NCBI GenBank assembly: GCA_947685225.1
Contig: CANTUV010000007.1
Coordinates: forward strand, 17,132,501 to 17,196,500
Source of the DNA: Garcia nutans
Taxonomy: Eukaryota; Streptophyta; Magnoliopsida; Malpighiales; Euphorbiaceae
Direction: 5' to 3'
DNA: 64,000 bases
Numbering within the stretch: the stretch's first letter is position 1; each line of letters begins with the position of its first letter. The notes below the pieces were generated by a model. That model saw only the letters and a list, made by a program, of their open reading frames with translations, had not been told where the DNA came from and ran no database searches. Of this stretch, positions 31,399 through 42,997 are shown piece by piece. Both the position numbers and the translations under genes were made by a program.

Positions 31399-32580
31399 TG
31401 GCATCTCGAATGCACCATTCTACAGAGGATAGTGCCGAGAGTATAGCTCCTGATAAGGGTAGAGTTGGAGCTAGAGCTGAGTTTGCTAGAGAGGCATCTG
31501 CTTTTGTGCCTATTAGACCAGCAGATCAGGAGGTTCCGCCGGGATGGGTATGACAAATGGTAGAGTTATTGATATAGGGGCTGGTTCAGTAGTCTTAGCT
31601 GCCACCACACGACTGCAGCATTAGTAGCAGTTGTCAACACGGAAGTATGACAACCTGAGGAAGTTTGGAGCCATATATTTTGTTGGCATTATAGACCCGG
31701 CTGTAATAGAGCAGTGGCTGGACATGGTCTAGAGAGTATTCATTCAACTGCAGGCTAGTCCGGAGGAGAAGTTTGATTATGCTAGATCTCTTATGCAGGG
31801 GGATGCCTATGAGTGGTGGAAGACGGTTCCCCATGGTACAGCTGATCCACTAGTTCTTACTTATGCTGATTTCCTATGGGAATTTGAGAAGAAGTATACT
31901 CCCAGGGAGTATAAGGATGCTAAGAAGATTGAGTTTCTTAGTCTGAGGCAAGATGCGAGAATAATGACAGAGTATGAGAATGAGTTCATTCAGTAGAGCC
32001 AATATGCTTGAGGGTTTATTTCTGATGAGGTTGACAGATGCCGGAGGATTGAGGAGGGGCTGAGACCCTCTATCATGTGTTTAGCGGAAGGTTCTTGGTA
32101 TCATGATTTTTCTTAGTTGGTTGCAGCTACTAGGAGTATAGAGAGGGCACAGGGACTTACAACAGTAACCAGAGCAGAGGAGAGCAGAGTTATGAGATCC
32201 CAGGGTGAGGCAGGATCTTCATCATCGAAGAGAGGCTGAGGGGGATATCCTCAGAGGTTTAGTAGGAGCCAGGGGTAACCTAACAGGTCAGAACAGCAGC
32301 AGAGACAGAGACAGAGACCTGCAGCCTTGGTGACGAGTGGCCTGACCCCAGTGACTCAGAGGCCTGCTCCACCTACTTGTGCTCATTGTGGTAGGGTACA
32401 TGGGGGTGTCTGCTTGAGGGAAGGTGCACTAGAATTATGTTATAGATATGGATCACCAGACCATTTTCTTAGAGATTGTCCAGAGCCACCATATGATAGA
32501 TAGACAGATACAGTAGCTTCTAGACCCAGTGTTAGAGGGGGTCATGGTGGAAAAGGTTTTGATAGAGGTGGTTGATCAGG
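31399..32580 (+). pseudogene. G2 gag, broken
   Basis: Starts ATGGCATCTCGAATGC at about 31399 (MASRMHHSTEDSAESIAP), like the G1 gag. The capsid-like block AYEWWKTVPHGTADPL and YTPREYKDAKKIEFLSLRQD is open at 31793-31996. A knuckle-like YRYGSPDHFLRDC lies near 32440-32480 (first Cys replaced by Tyr). TAG and TGA codons occur throughout. Its role would be particle formation and RNA binding. Confidence 0.85.
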
Positions 32581-32587
32581 GTCTAGT

Positions 32588-33046
32588 ATGAGAGGAGGTT
32601 CTACAGCAGGGAGTAGACCAGAGGATGCATGGCCATCACAACAAGTTTATGTGATGCAGAGGCAGCCAGATGCTTCAGCTGTTATAGCCGATATTTTTAC
32701 TTTATTTGGTACTTCAGTTCTTGCATTGATAGACCCTGGGTCGACTCATTCATACATCAGTGCATCCATCTTGCTTATGAGTGACATGCATTTGGAGTCC
32801 CTAGGATTTGATGTGTTGGTTACAAATCCTTTAGGGCATAGTGTTACAGTCATTAGGGTGTGCCAAGTTGTCATTCAGGATGAAGAGTTTCTCGATGACC
32901 TGATTGAGATGCCTTTCAGGGAGTATGATATGATTCTAGGCATGGATTGGTTATCCAAGCATGGGGTTGAGGTAGACTATCAGCAGAAACATGTTACGCT
33001 AAGAACACATGATGGTAGAGATGTGGTGATATTTAGTGAGCAGTGA
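32588..33046 (+). pseudogene. G2 protease region
   Basis: Open for 152 codons, with LALIDPGSTHSYISASIL (active-site block), then EYDMILGMDWLSKHGVEVDY. It keeps the aspartic protease features but is bounded by stops that separate it from gag and RT. Confidence 0.85.
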
Positions 33047-33059
33047 CATCTTTCTTTCA

Positions 33060-36020
33060 TGTTTATTTCAGTAGTATTAGCTAGGAGGATGGTTCAGAAG
33101 GGATGTGAGACATATCTTACTCATGTGGTAGATACCAGGGTAGTGGGGTCCCAGCTTGACAGTATATCTATAGTTGCCGAGTTTTCAGATATTTTCCTTG
33201 ATGAGTTGCCAGGGGTAGCTCCTGAGAGAGAGGTGTAGTTTGGTATTGATATGATGTATGGTAGAATGGCACCTATAGAATTAAAGGAGTTGAAGGTACA
33301 TTTGCAGGAGTTGCTTGATAAAGGGTTCATCCACCCTAGTGTGTCACCATGGGGAGCACTTGTTTAGTTTGTGAAGAAGAAGGATGACACCTTGAGATTA
33401 TGTATTGATTACACGTAGTTGAATAAGGTGACCATTAAGAATAAGTATCCATTACCTCAGATAGATGATCTCTTTGATCAGTTGAAGGGAGCAACAATAT
33501 TCTCTAAGATTGATATGAGATAATTGAGATTTAGAGATGTAGATGTACACAAGACAGCTTTTCACATGAGATATGAGCATTATGAGTTTCTGGTGATGCC
33601 TTTTGGATTGATGAATGCATCAGTAACATTTATGGATTTGGTGAACAAAGTGTTTAGACCATACCTAGATCAGTTTATAGTGGTCTTCAATGATGATATT
33701 TTGGTGCATTCAAGTAATGAAGAAGATCTTGGCAAGCATTTGCGGATTGTACTGCAGACTTTTAGAGAGAAGCATTTATATGCTAAGTTATCTATGTGTG
33801 AGTTTTTTCTCGATCAAATGACTTTTCTCATTTATGTGGTATCAGCAGAGGGTATTAGAGTTGATCCAAGTAAAGTTGAGGTTATCTTGAATTAGAGTCC
33901 ACCAAAGACTGTAACAGAGGTTAGAAGTTTTCTGGGGTTGGCAGGTTATTACTGTCTGTTTGTGAAAGGTTTTTCTATGATAGCTACACCACTCATAAGA
34001 TTACTTTGGAAAGGAGTTAGATTTGTATGGACTGATCAGTGTCAGGCGAGTTTTGAGTAGTTGAGAGATATGTTGACTCAGGCTTCTATTCTTACTCTAC
34101 CTTTGGAAGCTAAACCCTATGCGATATACAGTGATGCTTCACATAGTGGTTTAGGTTATGTTTTGATGCAGGAAGGTAGAGTCATTACTTATGCATCTCG
34201 ACAGTTGAAGCCTCATGAGCTAAATTACCCAACTCATGATTTAGAGCTAGCAACCATAGTTTTTTCATTAAAGATTTGGCAGCATTACTTGCATGGGGAG
34301 AAATGCTTCATTTATACTTATCATAAGAGTTTGAAGTGTCTGGGTGTTCTGAGAGAGCTGAATCTTCAGCAAAGATGGTGGTTAGAGTTGATTAAAGATT
34401 ATGATTGCTTGATTGATTATCATCCTGGCAAGGTGAATGTTGTTGCGGATGCCTTGAGTCAAAAGTCCATGGCGGGTTTCATTGCCTATTCGCTCTCATT
34501 GCTTGTTGAGTTGAGAGCATTGCATGCCAAATTTGGGTCATGTAATGATGGTGCATTGATGGCTCAGTTGCAGTTGAGTCCAGTATTGTTGGATCAGATT
34601 AAGAAAGCCCAATTGGTAGATGAGAAGATCCATAAGATTGTGATGGTTTGTCAAAAGGGGAAGAGTCGAGACTTTCATATGAGAGAGGATGGCAATTTGT
34701 GGTACAGAGATAGGTTATGCATTCTTGATGATGCAGGATTAAAAATGAAGATTTTAGAGGAAGCACATCCGTCACTCTATGCTATAAACCCTGGTAGTAC
34801 CAAGATATATCAAGATATGAAGCAGCATTACTAGTGGTCAGTTATGAAGAGAGATATAGTAGAGTTTGTATCCAGATGTCTCATGTGCTAGAAAGTGAAG
34901 GTTGAACACTAAGTCCCTTCAGGGTTGCTCCATCCATTATTAGTACCAGAGTGGAAATGGGAGCGAGTGATGATGGATTTTGTGACTTGACTACCTTTGA
35001 CCTAGAAGAAACATGATGCAATCTAGGTGATAGTTGATCGGATGACAAGATAGCTCATTTTCTTCCAGTTCGGATGGATTACTCACTTGAGAGGTTGGCT
35101 GAGTTGTATATCAGTGAGATAGTGAGGTTGCTTTGAGTCCCAGTTTCTTTAGTGTCGGATCGAGATTCCCATTTTACATTGAGATTTTGGAGGAGTTTGC
35201 AGGATGCATTAGGTTCTCAATTGCATTTTAGTTCTATTTTCCATCCTCACACGGATGGCCAGTCAGAGAGAATGATTCTGATTTTAGAGGATATATTTAG
35301 GAGTTGTATCATTGATTTCACAGGGAGCTGGGACAGATTCTTGCCACTAATTGAATTTGCTTATAACAACAGTTATCAATTCCGTATTGGGATGGCACCT
35401 TATGAGGTCTTGTATGGCAAAAAATGCAGGACACCCTTGTGTTGGGATGAGGTTGAATAAGGTAAACTGGTTGGTCTCGATTTGATTAAGGAAATGGAAG
35501 AGAAAGTGAAGGTGATTTAGGATCATCTGAAAGCCACTTTAGACAGACAAAAATCCTGTACAGTTTTGAAGAGGAAAGATATAGAGTTTAGTATGGGAGA
35601 TAAAGTGTTCCTAAAGGTGTCTTTGGGAAAAAGATTTTGAGATTTGGTCGGAAGGGGAAATTGAGTCCTCGTTTCATTGGACCATATGAGGTGCTGGAGG
35701 GAGTTGGTCCAGTAGCTTACAGATTAGCTCTCCCACCTGAGTTAGACTGGATACATAATGTATTCCATGTCTCTATGCTTCAAAGATATAGGTTAGACCT
35801 ATCTCATAACTTGTTAGTGGAGTCTATTGAGGTGAGCCCTGATTTGACTTATGAAGAAGAACCAGTGGCAATTTTGGCATGAGAGGTGAAAGAGTTGAGA
35901 AACAAGAAGGTGCCACTTGTGAATGTTCTTTGAAGGAATCATGCCGCTGAGGAGGCGACATGAGAGAGTCAGCAAAGGATGCGGAGTCAGTATCCTTAGT
36001 TGTTCTAGAGTTGATAGCAG
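33060..36020 (+). pseudogene. G2 pol (RT, RNase H, integrase), broken
   Basis: RT lies at 33240-33900; the catalytic FIDD is FNDDILVHS, and SGYHQ upstream is deleted near 33520. RNase H at 34061-34834 is open for 257 codons ([33 protein letters not shown]). Integrase is in pieces at 34835-35460 (ISDRDSHF-like block, HPHTDGQSERM). The C-terminal [14 protein letters not shown] module and a chromodomain-like tail with four stops end near 36020. Most stops differ from the G1/G3 codon by one C-to-T or G-to-A change (CAG to TAG, TGG to TAG), as expected from deamination of methylated DNA. Confidence 0.88.
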
Positions 36021-36045
36021 GTAATTTCGCAAACGAAATTTTCTT

Positions 36046-36059
36046 TAGTAGGAGAGAAT
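36046..36059 (+). other. G2 polypurine tract, eroded
   Basis: TAGTAGGAGAGAAT precedes the 3' LTR. Compared with the GGGGGAGAGAAT of L4 it is interrupted. Confidence 0.65.
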
Positions 36060-38869
36060 TGTAACATCCATAATTTTTATAAATTAAATTAAATAAATTA
36101 AAATTAAATTAAATAAATTAAATAAATAATTTAAATAGAAAATTAAAGAATTTTAAGTGAAAAAGTAAAGAGTATATGTGAAATATACATTAAATATACA
36201 TAAATCTACAAAAGTCAACTTTTAAATAGAAAAGTTAAAAGTCAAATGGCAAAATGGTAATTATACTTTATAAAATTAAAATGATTTAAATAAATTAAAA
36301 ATAAATTATTTTTTAATGGAAGAGGTAAAATATGATTTTTAATAAATAAATAAATAATTATTAAAAATATAATAATAATATATATGGTCATATTTTTTTA
36401 AGTAGAAAGAAAGAGAATTTTAAAATTTAAAATTTCCTTCTTCTTCATGTTGGCTAGATTTCCATAGCCACCAAGGGAGAGATTTATTCATCTTCCAAGC
36501 TTCCATAATTGAAAAGAATTCAAGGTTTCAAGTGAAGTTTTTGTAATTTCCTCTTGAATTAGTAAGTTCTCTACATTATTTCTTTGGATTTCATGAAGTT
36601 GTGATTATGTGGATTTTGAAATTTTCAATTAGCATGATTTAATTGTTTAATTGAGTATGTATGAAGTTATTTTGGGTAGTTAATAATGAATTTTAAGTTG
36701 GATTGAAGAAATGGTTAAGTTTGGGATGAGTTGGTTGAAGAGAGAGAATTTAGGGTTATGAAAAATATGAACTGTTAAAATCACAAGTTTTAATTGTGCA
36801 AATTAATTCTAAATGTGTTGTTTTGATGCATAAACAAGAATTTTAAAGTCAAATGATGGATTTAACCAAGTTTGGTAAGAGTTTGGATAAAGTAGTGTTG
36901 AATTTAGGGTTTTGGAAAGGGAATTTTAAAAGAATGGTGAATTATTTGATTTTAATGTTTAACTCATGTTATTTCATGATATTAGTGATAGAAATAAGCT
37001 TGGATTAATAATTGGAATAAGTTGGATTGAAGAACCTTCATTGGTGAAGGTTATTCCATTTTAGGGTTTTGTATAAGAGTGAGTATTTAATTAATGTGAT
37101 TGGTTAAAACATGTTATAATATGCTTTTAATGATAAAAATAAACTTAAAACACTAATTTAAATGGATTAAAATGGAAGTTCAATGTTAAAGTAAGGAAAG
37201 GCTAAATTTTAGACTTTTAATTAGAGTGATGTATAATTAGGGTTTAATGTTGAAAATGCCTTAAAATGTGATATTAAATGATTGTATTTGATCAGATTTT
37301 GAATAGGCATTAAAGAGAGATGAACTACCCAACCCTAGTGCTGAAGGACAACTTGAAAGTGAAGGTTTGTGAGAGATTTATAGCTTGCATTTGAGAGCTT
37401 ATTGAGGTATGTACAAACTCTTGATAAATGGAATGTGATTGCATTTACATTTGGCCTAGCACATTTTGGATGAAAAATGTGTTAAGCAACTTGATATATT
37501 GAACATTCATGAACATTGTGCTGTGACATGTGAGTTGTTATGCATGCATTATATGCATTATAAAAAGCCATTATAAATGGCTAAATTGAATAAAATGTGA
37601 ATTATATGAATTATGTGAAAATAACCCAAAATATTTGGATAATATGATTTTGATGTAAATTGTCATACATTGTGTTGAAATGATGAAATATGATGAATTA
37701 AGGTGGATTAACAATGATATGAATGAGAAAAATGAGAAAATGAGGCAATGTGCCTAGTTGATTATGAGAAAATGAGAAAAAGTCAATTAGGGAGAATATG
37801 AATTAATTATATGCCTACTATATTATTCAATTTCCAAAGTTATGTGTTTGATGGCATGCCTATGAGGCTATCCTCATTATTTGCCTTCTGGGCTAGGCGC
37901 TATGCGTCACTGATCTATGATTTACCTTCAGAGCTAGACTCTAGGCATCACTGATATATGAATTGCCTTCGGGACTAGACATTTGGTGTCAATTTGGACC
38001 AAAATGGTAATTCTGGGATTTTAATAATGTATTAATTTTTTTGGGCCCATGCTTGTGCATGTGTTTATGTGAATTATAATAAGGATGTAAAATTATATTA
38101 TTAAGTGGAATTGAATGCCACACATTGACATAGCATATAAACGCATTATGCATTGGCATTGCTTTTAAGTTTTATTTTTATCAAAGTTTGTACTATTAGG
38201 CTTTTAGCTTAGCATGATTGCATTTCATCGCGCAGGTGACAGGAGTGATTTGGTTGACCCGAAGAGTTCTTCTAGACCAGGTCAAGTCATAATAGTTGGA
38301 TGCTTGTTGAGTTAATTTTAGGTACATCAAGATTAGAGCCATTTGCCATCATGTATATATTTTATATTATAGTACATTTGATATTATATATATTATGTGA
38401 TGTTTTCATAGTATACATTGTAAATTATAAAGTATATTTTGGATAAATTGTATAATGTGGGTTTTATATGTGTTTTTGATATATATATATATGTATATGT
38501 ATATGTATAAATGTTTTGAGGAAATGTGAAGAAATGGAGAAGTTGAGGTGGAAATGTGTGTTCTTTTTTATTGGGAGTATTTTTATGCAGATTGTGTAAC
38601 TATTGAAAATTTGAGATGTCAAAATTACAGACAAAACTTTGGCGAATTTTTTTCCAGAGATTTTCGTTTAAAATACTTATTTTGGAACCTATGATTTATA
38701 AAGAATATTTTATTTGTTATTTAAATATACATTTTAAAGTGTTTGAGATTTTAAATGGGAAATGTGAAAATTTTAGTAAACCAGGTTGTGACATTTTTAT
38801 AACGTATATGCATATTTTACATGTATTGGATGTATATATTATACATTTATAGGGTATAAGGGTGTTACA
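36060..38869 (+). repeat. G2 3' LTR (2,810 bp)
   Basis: From TGTAACATCCATAATTTTT to AAGGGTGTTACA, matching 28424-31223 throughout with scattered changes and small indels. Inverted-repeat arms at 37815-37841 and 38009-38035; acceptor-like CGCAG|GTGACA at 38235/38236. Confidence 0.9.
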
Positions 38870-39742
38870 TATTTCTTCTTTAATAAAGTATCCATTCAAG
38901 GTTTTAAAATAAGGTTTCATGGGCCAATTAAATGTTTCTCCCATCTTTTTACATTGGGATCTTTGCTTGGCTCTTTCCTCAATTTCTTTCACATCCTTTT
39001 GAGTTGGTTTGTAGCCCAGACCAAATGGTAGTTGGACTAAAGGATAATCCGAGAATTGTTGTGTCTCTTGTTGGTTCTTACCAATCCAGGGAAATAGTTC
39101 ATGTGCTTGAGATTGTTGGCTATGACTAGGTTACCAGACGGGTCAAAGTAAAAGAAAAAAAGTTCTTTACCTGCCTCTTCCTTTATAAACTGAACAGAGT
39201 CAGAAGTGAATCCCGACAAAGCTAAGGTTAAAGATTCTGGATTAATTTCCAAAATTAGTACTTCAGGTGGGAGGTTTGACTTTCCACTAAATCTAACTCA
39301 AAGCCTTGCAAAGAGCTTGGCGATAAGGATAACTAGATTGAAGGAGGCTCAATATAGAAAGACTATCTTGGGTCTTTTAAAGTTGTTTTAATATAGGATC
39401 CTCTTCTGGTTTGGGAATAGGGTTTGCTTTTGGTGTTGGTATTGATTATGACAAATCTAAAGGTGGATGCATGATCCTCCCAGTTCTAGTAATTGCATTG
39501 ACTTTATCCATAAAGTCATTTAAGTCCAACACACAACAATAATCATGGATCTAAGATGTGGAATCCAATTCATCATCAACCAATGAGGCGATGATATTAA
39601 TACTTTTATGTGTTGGTAATGGGTTAGTGTTGATGTTTGGTTGCCTGGGTAGCAAAATGGATCCATTTTCAATGAGACCTTGGATCCAATTTTAAGGTTT
39701 TTGCATACATCAATCCTATGGCTTGTGCTTTGATGGTACCCG
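38870..39742 (-). pseudogene. T2 gag C-terminus and pol start
   Basis: On the minus strand the gag zinc knuckle (YCGYHQSTSHRIDVCKNLK; C-x2-H pattern, second His and Cys in place) starts in the CAATA duplication at 39743. After a frameshift come WIQGLIENGSILLPRQP, ITRTGRIMHPP and LSLLQSSYPYRQALCKAL, which match the gag-to-protease linker of Tat elements. SLTLALSGFTSDSVQF (39180-39250) and ETFNWPMKPYFKTLNGYFIKEE (38880-38950) follow, the last running into G2. No clean protease active site is seen. Several stops are present. Confidence 0.68.
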
Positions 39743-39747
39743 CAATA

Positions 39748-40663
39748 TGATAGAGTCGTATTTTGACTAATATATTGAGTAATTCTAATCAAGGTTTTAA
39801 TTATTTTCAAATTGAATATAATGTATTTTCTTTAATGAAGTTAGAATTTCTCTTATTTTTGTTTGGAAAATCAATATACAATATTTTAACTAAAAAGTGG
39901 TGTAAAATTGGAGAAAATGAGTAAAAATGTGGAGAAATTAATTGCCACACCCATGGCCCTCAAAATCCATAACCTTAGACTTAAATTTGAAACTTCCATA
40001 TAGAGAAAAGAAGAAAAAGAGGAAAATCTAGAGAAGATTTAAAACCTACAGCTATGGCAATCAAAAGCCATAATAGTGGGATTCATTTGTTCACTGGCCA
40101 AAATGTGGAAAAAGGAAAGTCAGAGTTTCAGAAGCAGAATCAAACCTACGGCAGTGGCAACCTAAACGCCATGGCCATGGGAATAAAGAAGACACTGCCA
40201 AAAATAAAATCTCATGAGACAACTGTTGCCTACCTAGGCCACGACTATAGCATGAAAAGCCATGCCTGCGGAAACATAAAGGTGGTTGGTATCCTCATTT
40301 TTAGGAGCAAAATCCTCCATGCTTCAAGGGAATTGATTAAAGTAGTTTTGCCCAATAAGAAAAGTAGCCTTCAAACCTCTAAATAAATAAGCATTCTCCA
40401 AGTATCAATTAACTCATAAAAGAATCAAAGTATTCTTCCAAAAAAATTTAGTTTTCTTAGAATTTTAGAATTTCTTTGGAGAGAAGAGTGAAGTTTGGTT
40501 TCAAGAAGAAGTTTAAAGTTCCAAGTGGACTCCTACCTCAATCCAAAGAAGACTTAGAGTTTGATTTATCTTGTTCTTTAATTTACAATGCTTTCAATTA
40601 TTATCTTTAATTATTTTATTGCTTTTATTTTAATTATGAAGAACCAAATTTCTAATTAGGAAT
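39748..40663. mobile_element. 1.54-kb solo LTR, left part
   Basis: Begins TGATAGAGTCG right after CAATA (39743-39747). Together with 50117-50743 it forms a 1,543-bp TG...CA unit flanked by CAATA on both sides (50744-50748). Without it the T2 zinc-knuckle frame is continuous, so the limits are firm. A 110-codon frame at 40054-40386 (MAIKSHNSGIHLF...) lies in diverged repeats with GCCATGGC-type palindromes and matches no family I know. G3 is inserted at 40664. Confidence 0.75.
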
Positions 40664-42951
40664 TGTAACACCCCTATATCCTGTATACGTACCAAGCATG
40701 CTTAAACGATCGTAATATACGTATACTGAATATAGTAAATGCCACAGTTTAAAAAGAAAACACAACAAATATCTTTGTAAATAAATGAAACCGAACTCAA
40801 CATTTAAAAGAAATCCAAAAGACACCATATATAAAAATGTTTATCAATTCACAGCGGAAGTTATTATAAATATGTTATAAATCAAAGTTTACAAAACATA
40901 GAATATATATACATGATTGGCAGCTCTTCTCTGATCTTTAAGTCCCAAAAGAAAAATCCTCAATGTCTAGTCTCACTTGGTCTCGAGGAGCTCTCAGGTT
41001 CAACTCTGTCACCTGCGTGATCAAACACTATCGCGCTAAGCCATCGGCTTAGTAGTACAAAATATACCAACATTATACTTTAAGGCAAAGTAATATTACA
41101 CATCTAAATCATAAAGTTAACATCATAAGTGAAAAGCTAACATCATACCTTTATATATCATAAACCATACACATAGAAGCACATCACATTACCACATCAT
41201 ACTACATTCAATGTCATAACAATATTCATATTACATCTTCATAGTTCCATTGATTTTACCATTCAAGAATCACATTATATACAAAGACAAGCATGGGCCC
41301 AAAACACTCTAATATGCCATTCAATTTTCAGAGTTAATTCTTTGGTTTTGTTATCACATTTATCATTATCATAAACCCAACTAGGCTTCAAGGATTTAGG
41401 TTCAACCAAGCTTCAAGGGGAACAAAGCATGCTAAGTATCATCCCAACTTGGCTTCAAGAACCAACCCAACCTAGCTTCAAGGGTTGTAACATCTCAATT
41501 AGGCTTCAAGGATCAAATCCAACCTAACTTCAAGAGAATGTTACCAATAGGCATGCCACCAACAACAAAACTCTGAAAATGAATAACACATTAGACACAC
41601 AATTCATTTATTATCTCATTCTCAATTCTCATCATCAAATAGGCAAACATGCCTTATGTTCTTTCAATGGAATCATCATAGCCAAATCACAATGGCCTCA
41701 TATCATTTCATATCTCCATTCATATTATACATACAGCCTCATTAATATAGCATTTCAAAGTACATTATTCATATACACATTACCATTCACAAGATTCATA
41801 ATGCATAATACATAGCCTTGTTCATATAGTATCATATGCATTATCAAATGTAAGTTCAATCTCAACCATGTAAGAAGAGCAAGGAAAAATCACAGTGGCC
41901 AACACACTCAAGGGACACGGCCAAGCTTGTGGCCGTGTCTCTCAACCAAAAGCAACAGAAGCAAACATGGGCAAGGGACACGACCGTGTCTTCTCCAAAA
42001 ATCATCCAACACGGCCAAATTTCCATAGACTTGGCCGTGTCTCCCAAAAATATTTAGTTTTGGCCGTGTCTCTTCTTAGGTTTGTCCGCGTCTCTCATGA
42101 ATAAACCCTAAACATAGCCAAAACTCTTCTAATTGAATCAAGAACACATTATACACCACTTAACCTCATTCAAATGGATATAATCAATGTTATTAACACA
42201 TATTTTACATATTCATCACAATATTCACATTAACACTATATTAACCATACAATCAATCACTTACCACTTCAAAACCCTAAAACCAAACATCACCCTTAAC
42301 TTACCATCTTCAAACCAAAACCAACACCAATTCAACCTTTTAACTTACAATCAATTTTAACACTTATAAACACATCTTAAACATACTTATTCATAAAATC
42401 AACAATTTATAAATCACCTCAAACACCACTTCAAAATAACAAAGGAAAACAAGAGAGTACTTACCTTAAATGAAGAAATTTCACAAATCTCCAACTTAAT
42501 CCTTTGATTCTTCCTTCAATTTGATTCTAGCATTTAGAACACCTCTCTTGTTCTCTCTTTACTTGGATAGCCGGCACACAAATGAGAAGAAAAGAAAAAT
42601 AAACACAAGTCAACTTCTTTTCTTCTTTAAATCTCCACCAAGCAATTCTAGGCAAGCAATTACCTAAATGCCCTCATCCATTTAACTTAACCTTTGTCAC
42701 TTATATGCCCATTGAAGTAATTTCACATATCACACATAAATATCCTCTTCCATTGACCATCCCTTGACTAATGTATATGTTATATATATAACCATATACC
42801 CCACATATACACTTTCTCTCTACACAATACTTTCCTTTTTTTAAACAATACATAAACATTAATTTCTTTTCTTATCAACATAACATATACACAAAATTCA
42901 AACAAACAACAATTATATCCAAACTTCTAGGGCACACATTGGGATATTACA
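40664..42951 (-). repeat. G3 3' LTR (2,288 bp)
   Basis: Plus-strand ends TGTAACACCCC and GGGATATTACA. Holds the CTAAGCC hairpin (41036-41052), inverted-repeat arms (41309-41335, 41569-41594) around CTTCAAGG units, and ACACGGCC/GGCCGTGT palindromes (41920-42090). Minus-strand donor-like GGTAAGTACT at 42464. Confidence 0.93.
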
Positions 42952-42965
42952 ATTCTCCCCCTCTA
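42952..42965 (-). other. G3 polypurine tract
   Basis: On the minus strand TAGAGGGGGAGAAT precedes TGTAATATCCC, the 3' LTR start. Confidence 0.85.
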
Positions 42966-42997
42966 AAAAGAAATTTCATCCTCGAAATTACCTGATA

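Larger units (their letters stand above)
28424..38869 (+). mobile_element. G2: Tekay-type Ty3/gypsy chromovirus, full length but decayed
   Basis: Two LTRs (28424-31223 and 36060-38869) flank a gag-pol relic on the plus strand. The flanks TATTC (28419-28423) and TATTT (38870-38874) fit a 5-bp duplication with one change. The T2 pol frame resumes across the insertion, proving the target. LTRs differ visibly by several percent including indels, so G2 is older than G3 and L4. Many stops make it inactive. Confidence 0.92.

Noticed and set aside
40054..40386. 110-codon open frame that might be a new gene
   Set aside because: It lies within the solo LTR bounded by CAATA, in diverged GCCATGGC-type repeats, and has no recognisable domain.
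41895..42104. Frame conserved between 41895-42104 and 49051-49260
   Set aside because: These are the same place in the two G3 LTRs; conservation reflects LTR identity, not coding.
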